This document shows positions 62,259-64,000 of a stretch of DNA of 64,000 bases, one piece after another (positions within the stretch are counted from its first letter, which is position 1; each line of letters opens with the position of its first letter). The translations under genes were made by a program, and so were the position numbers. Under the pieces are notes generated by a model. That model worked only from the letters and a program-made list of their open reading frames with translations. It searched no databases and was not told where the DNA came from. Location of the stretch: positions 3,348,001 to 3,412,000 of the forward strand of contig NZ_CP046564.1 in assembly GCF_009818105.1 (NCBI RefSeq), given 5' to 3'. This DNA is from Bacillus sp. N1-1. Lineage in GTDB: Bacteria > Bacillota > Bacilli > Bacillales > Guptibacillaceae.

Positions 62259-63355
62259 TGGTTCCTCTAAAATTAGATCATATTACGTAATAGTTCTTCT
62301 ACCTGAGATTTTTTATTAATTGAAGGTAACCTACCTCTTTAACCGATTAACTATCCCAGTTACATATATTTCAGGTAACGACCTTCTGCAAAAGCTCCTA
62401 ACTAAACTCAAAAAGCCCATCAGAGGAACTTCTGATGGACCACCGTTAATCTTGGGCACTGTAAAAACCTCATTTACTTGTGGTACGGTTCACCGTAACG
62501 AATCTAAATGAGATTATAAAACCATGAATATATTTTATTTTTCATTTAAAGATCTACTTTACCACAGTCAAAACTAATACCTGTTTCATTTTATTTGCCA
62601 TTTTTCAACGTTGAAGTCTTTTACTTTTGAGTAAATAATTTTGGTGTCTAAAAAAGTTTCAAAAATTCTTTTGCTACTTTTGATAAGTAACTATTCTCCC
62701 TCCAAATTTCTCCATATCTGAGCGTCATTCTGGGGGCTGGTTGGGGGTACTTTGGCCAACGTATTCTTGGTTAAACAAGATTATTATAAATCCGAATCTA
62801 GAGACCCAAACAATGAAACTAACTTGAGTGAAGCTCTTTGGAAGGACAAAAATTCCTAACACCGTTACTTTAGACCTCGGACCGAGACATAGTGCTGTCT
62901 AGGTGTCATTTATTTCTTTATAGGATAAAAACCTCAATTACTTAGGCTCTTTTCTCATACTTGTTGCTTTAGCTAATAAGGTAGATTTGATAAAAGCAAT
63001 GATTTAACAACAAAATAGCGTAAATAGCGAGAAAAGAGCTTGGAATTATATTTCAACATTCCAAATAGCTACTTTTGCGTTAAAATCGGCAGTAGGATTT
63101 TAACCATGATCTTTACGAAAACAGCCTTTATTAAGATACGGTTCTCCTTGATGTTTTTTCCAATGGTTTTTCACCATAAGAAAATAAAATAGAAAACTCT
63201 CATGTGGGGATTGTGAATGAAAGGCATAAAACAATGGTGAACGCTACTAGCGTTAATTTACAATTTTTATTGAAAGCCAATTAAGAACCAGGCACTAGAA
63301 AAATTTTTAATCATATATAGGTGATATCCCGTGCAAAATCTTTGAGGAGGATATC
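62259..63355. other. gene-poor stretch with one orphan minus-strand terminator
   Basis: CCATCAGA (62417-62424) and TCTGATGG (62431-62438) form a hairpin that, on the minus strand, runs into GCTTTTTGAG. No minus-strand gene lies upstream of it, so it probably outlived one. No other feature is seen until the ribosome binding site at 63343. Confidence 0.4.
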
Positions 63356-64000
63356 ATGAAACCTATGTTGCCTATGGAAAAATATTTCGGTAAGTTAGAA
63401 CTAGTCTATGTATTTTATGGGGCTATGCCGACAGGCGTTAGTGTATCAGAAACCGGTCGTATTTTCATTTGCTTTCCGAAATGGGGAGACGACGTTAAAT
63501 TCACAGTAGCGGAAATTATTGGGGATACTTTGCAGCCTTATCCTAATTTAGAAACTAATTTGAGTAATCAAGGTAATATCACAACGTCTTTCATCAGTGT
63601 CCAAAGTGTAGTTGCGGATGGAAGGGGAACACTTTGGGTATTAGATACAGCGGCACCGAATTTTTCTGTACCAATTATAGGAGGGGCAAAATTAGTCGCT
63701 GTTGATTTAAAAACCAATACAATAAGAAAAGTATATACCTTTACAGAAGATGTTGTCCTGCCAACAACTTATCTGAATGATGTTCGATTTGATTTTCGTG
63801 TTGGAAAAGCGGGTTATGCATATATAACGGATTCATCTTCCAAAGGACCAGGAGCTATTATCGTGGTAGATTTAGAAAATGGAAACGCGTTTAGACGGTT
63901 AAATGGAGCAAATTCAACTTCACCCGACCCTTATTTTTTACCGAAAGTAGAAGGGGATATTTTGATGAACCGAAACAAAGATGGCTCAACATCTCCATTT
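63356..64000 (+). CDS. major royal jelly protein/yellow-type beta-propeller protein (3' end outside window)
   Basis: GAGGAGG lies 6 bases before the ATG, and the frame stays open for 215 codons to the window edge. No signal peptide is obvious. The blocks VSETGRIFICFPKW, VVADGRGTLWVLDTAAP, KLVAVDLKTN, TYLNDVRFDFRVGKAGYAYITDSS and AIIVVDLENG are characteristic of bacterial members of the MRJP/yellow family, a beta-propeller fold related to SMP-30 lactonases and dihydropyran-type enzymes. The substrate is unknown. It is separated by 2.1 kb from the preceding operon. Confidence 0.8.
   Translation, partial: MKPMLPMEKYFGKLELVYVFYGAMPTGVSVSETGRIFICFPKWGDDVKFTVAEIIGDTLQPYPNLETNLSNQGNITTSFISVQSVVADGRGTLWVLDTAAPNFSVPIIGGAKLVAVDLKTNTIRKVYTFTEDVVLPTTYLNDVRFDFRVGKAGYAYITDSSSKGPGAIIVVDLENGNAFRRLNGANSTSPDPYFLPKVEGDILMNRNKDGSTSPF

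Noticed and set aside
62320..62511. 63-codon plus-strand frame
   Set aside because: A terminator-like hairpin lies in its middle and no ribosome binding site precedes it.

Overview
The window reads as a chromosomal stretch of a low-GC Gram-positive bacterium of the Bacillaceae type. The signs are AT-rich DNA, strong AGGAGG-type ribosome binding sites, frequent TTG and GTG starts, lipobox lipoproteins, DegV, GbsR and general-stress-type proteins, and intrinsic terminators after most operons. A complete choline-to-glycine-betaine locus suggests a salt-tolerant or marine/soil species. The species cannot be named from sequence alone.

1-9.4 kb is an osmoprotection locus. It holds a TetR regulator, a CHT-like sodium:choline symporter, choline dehydrogenase (betA), betaine-aldehyde dehydrogenase (betB), GbsR and an orphan OpuAC/ProX-type lipoprotein. 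Copies of an 18-bp site, GTTAA-N8-TTAAC, sit at most of its promoters. 9.4-14.8 kb holds ordinary housekeeping and stress genes: a YflT-like protein, threonine aldolase, a GDYXXLXY membrane protein and a pyridoxamine-oxidase-fold stress protein. 15.0-24.5 kb is a ROK-regulated operon (ROK, binding lipoprotein, ATPase, fused permease, ArgH-like lyase) divergent from a large secreted PIG-L/NEW3 protein, with matched operators at each end of the divergent region. 24.7-28.2 kb carries an RpiR regulator, an ornithine-cyclodeaminase-family protein and a GltS-like symporter.

28.3-32.9 kb is rearranged. It contains broken tails of a second PIG-L-type gene and of a DUF421 gene, three of the five copies of a ~120-bp inverted-repeat element, a secreted protein of unknown function, DegV and an intact DUF421 protein. 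33.0-37.5 kb is a LacI-RpiB-TRAP (DctPQM) operon with three operator copies. 37.6-40 kb is decayed: a small Cys/His-rich ORF, an aldo/keto reductase pseudogene and a 3' fragment of tRNA-Ala(GGC) next to arm-type repeats, which looks like the scar of an integrated element.

40.0-50.5 kb is one co-directional cluster for an unknown, probably aromatic acid. It has a receiver-AraC regulator, XdhC, a MobA-like cytidylyl/guanylyltransferase, a three-subunit molybdenum hydroxylase with a CoxG-like protein, an acyl-CoA ligase, an enoyl-CoA hydratase and a BenE-type transporter. 51.2-61.2 kb is a catabolic operon for an unknown sugar or cyclitol: two TIM-barrel isomerases, two paralogous Gfo/Idh/MocA dehydrogenases, a ribose-type ABC importer and a 675-residue regulator. 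That regulator is a complete LacI protein followed by a nearly gapless second copy of the operon's own substrate-binding protein. This is the most unusual item in the window. Palindromes of the form TTATTTACGTAAATAA and a cre-like site mark its control regions. 61.3-63.3 kb is gene-poor and decayed. The window ends inside a gene for a major-royal-jelly/yellow-type beta-propeller protein.
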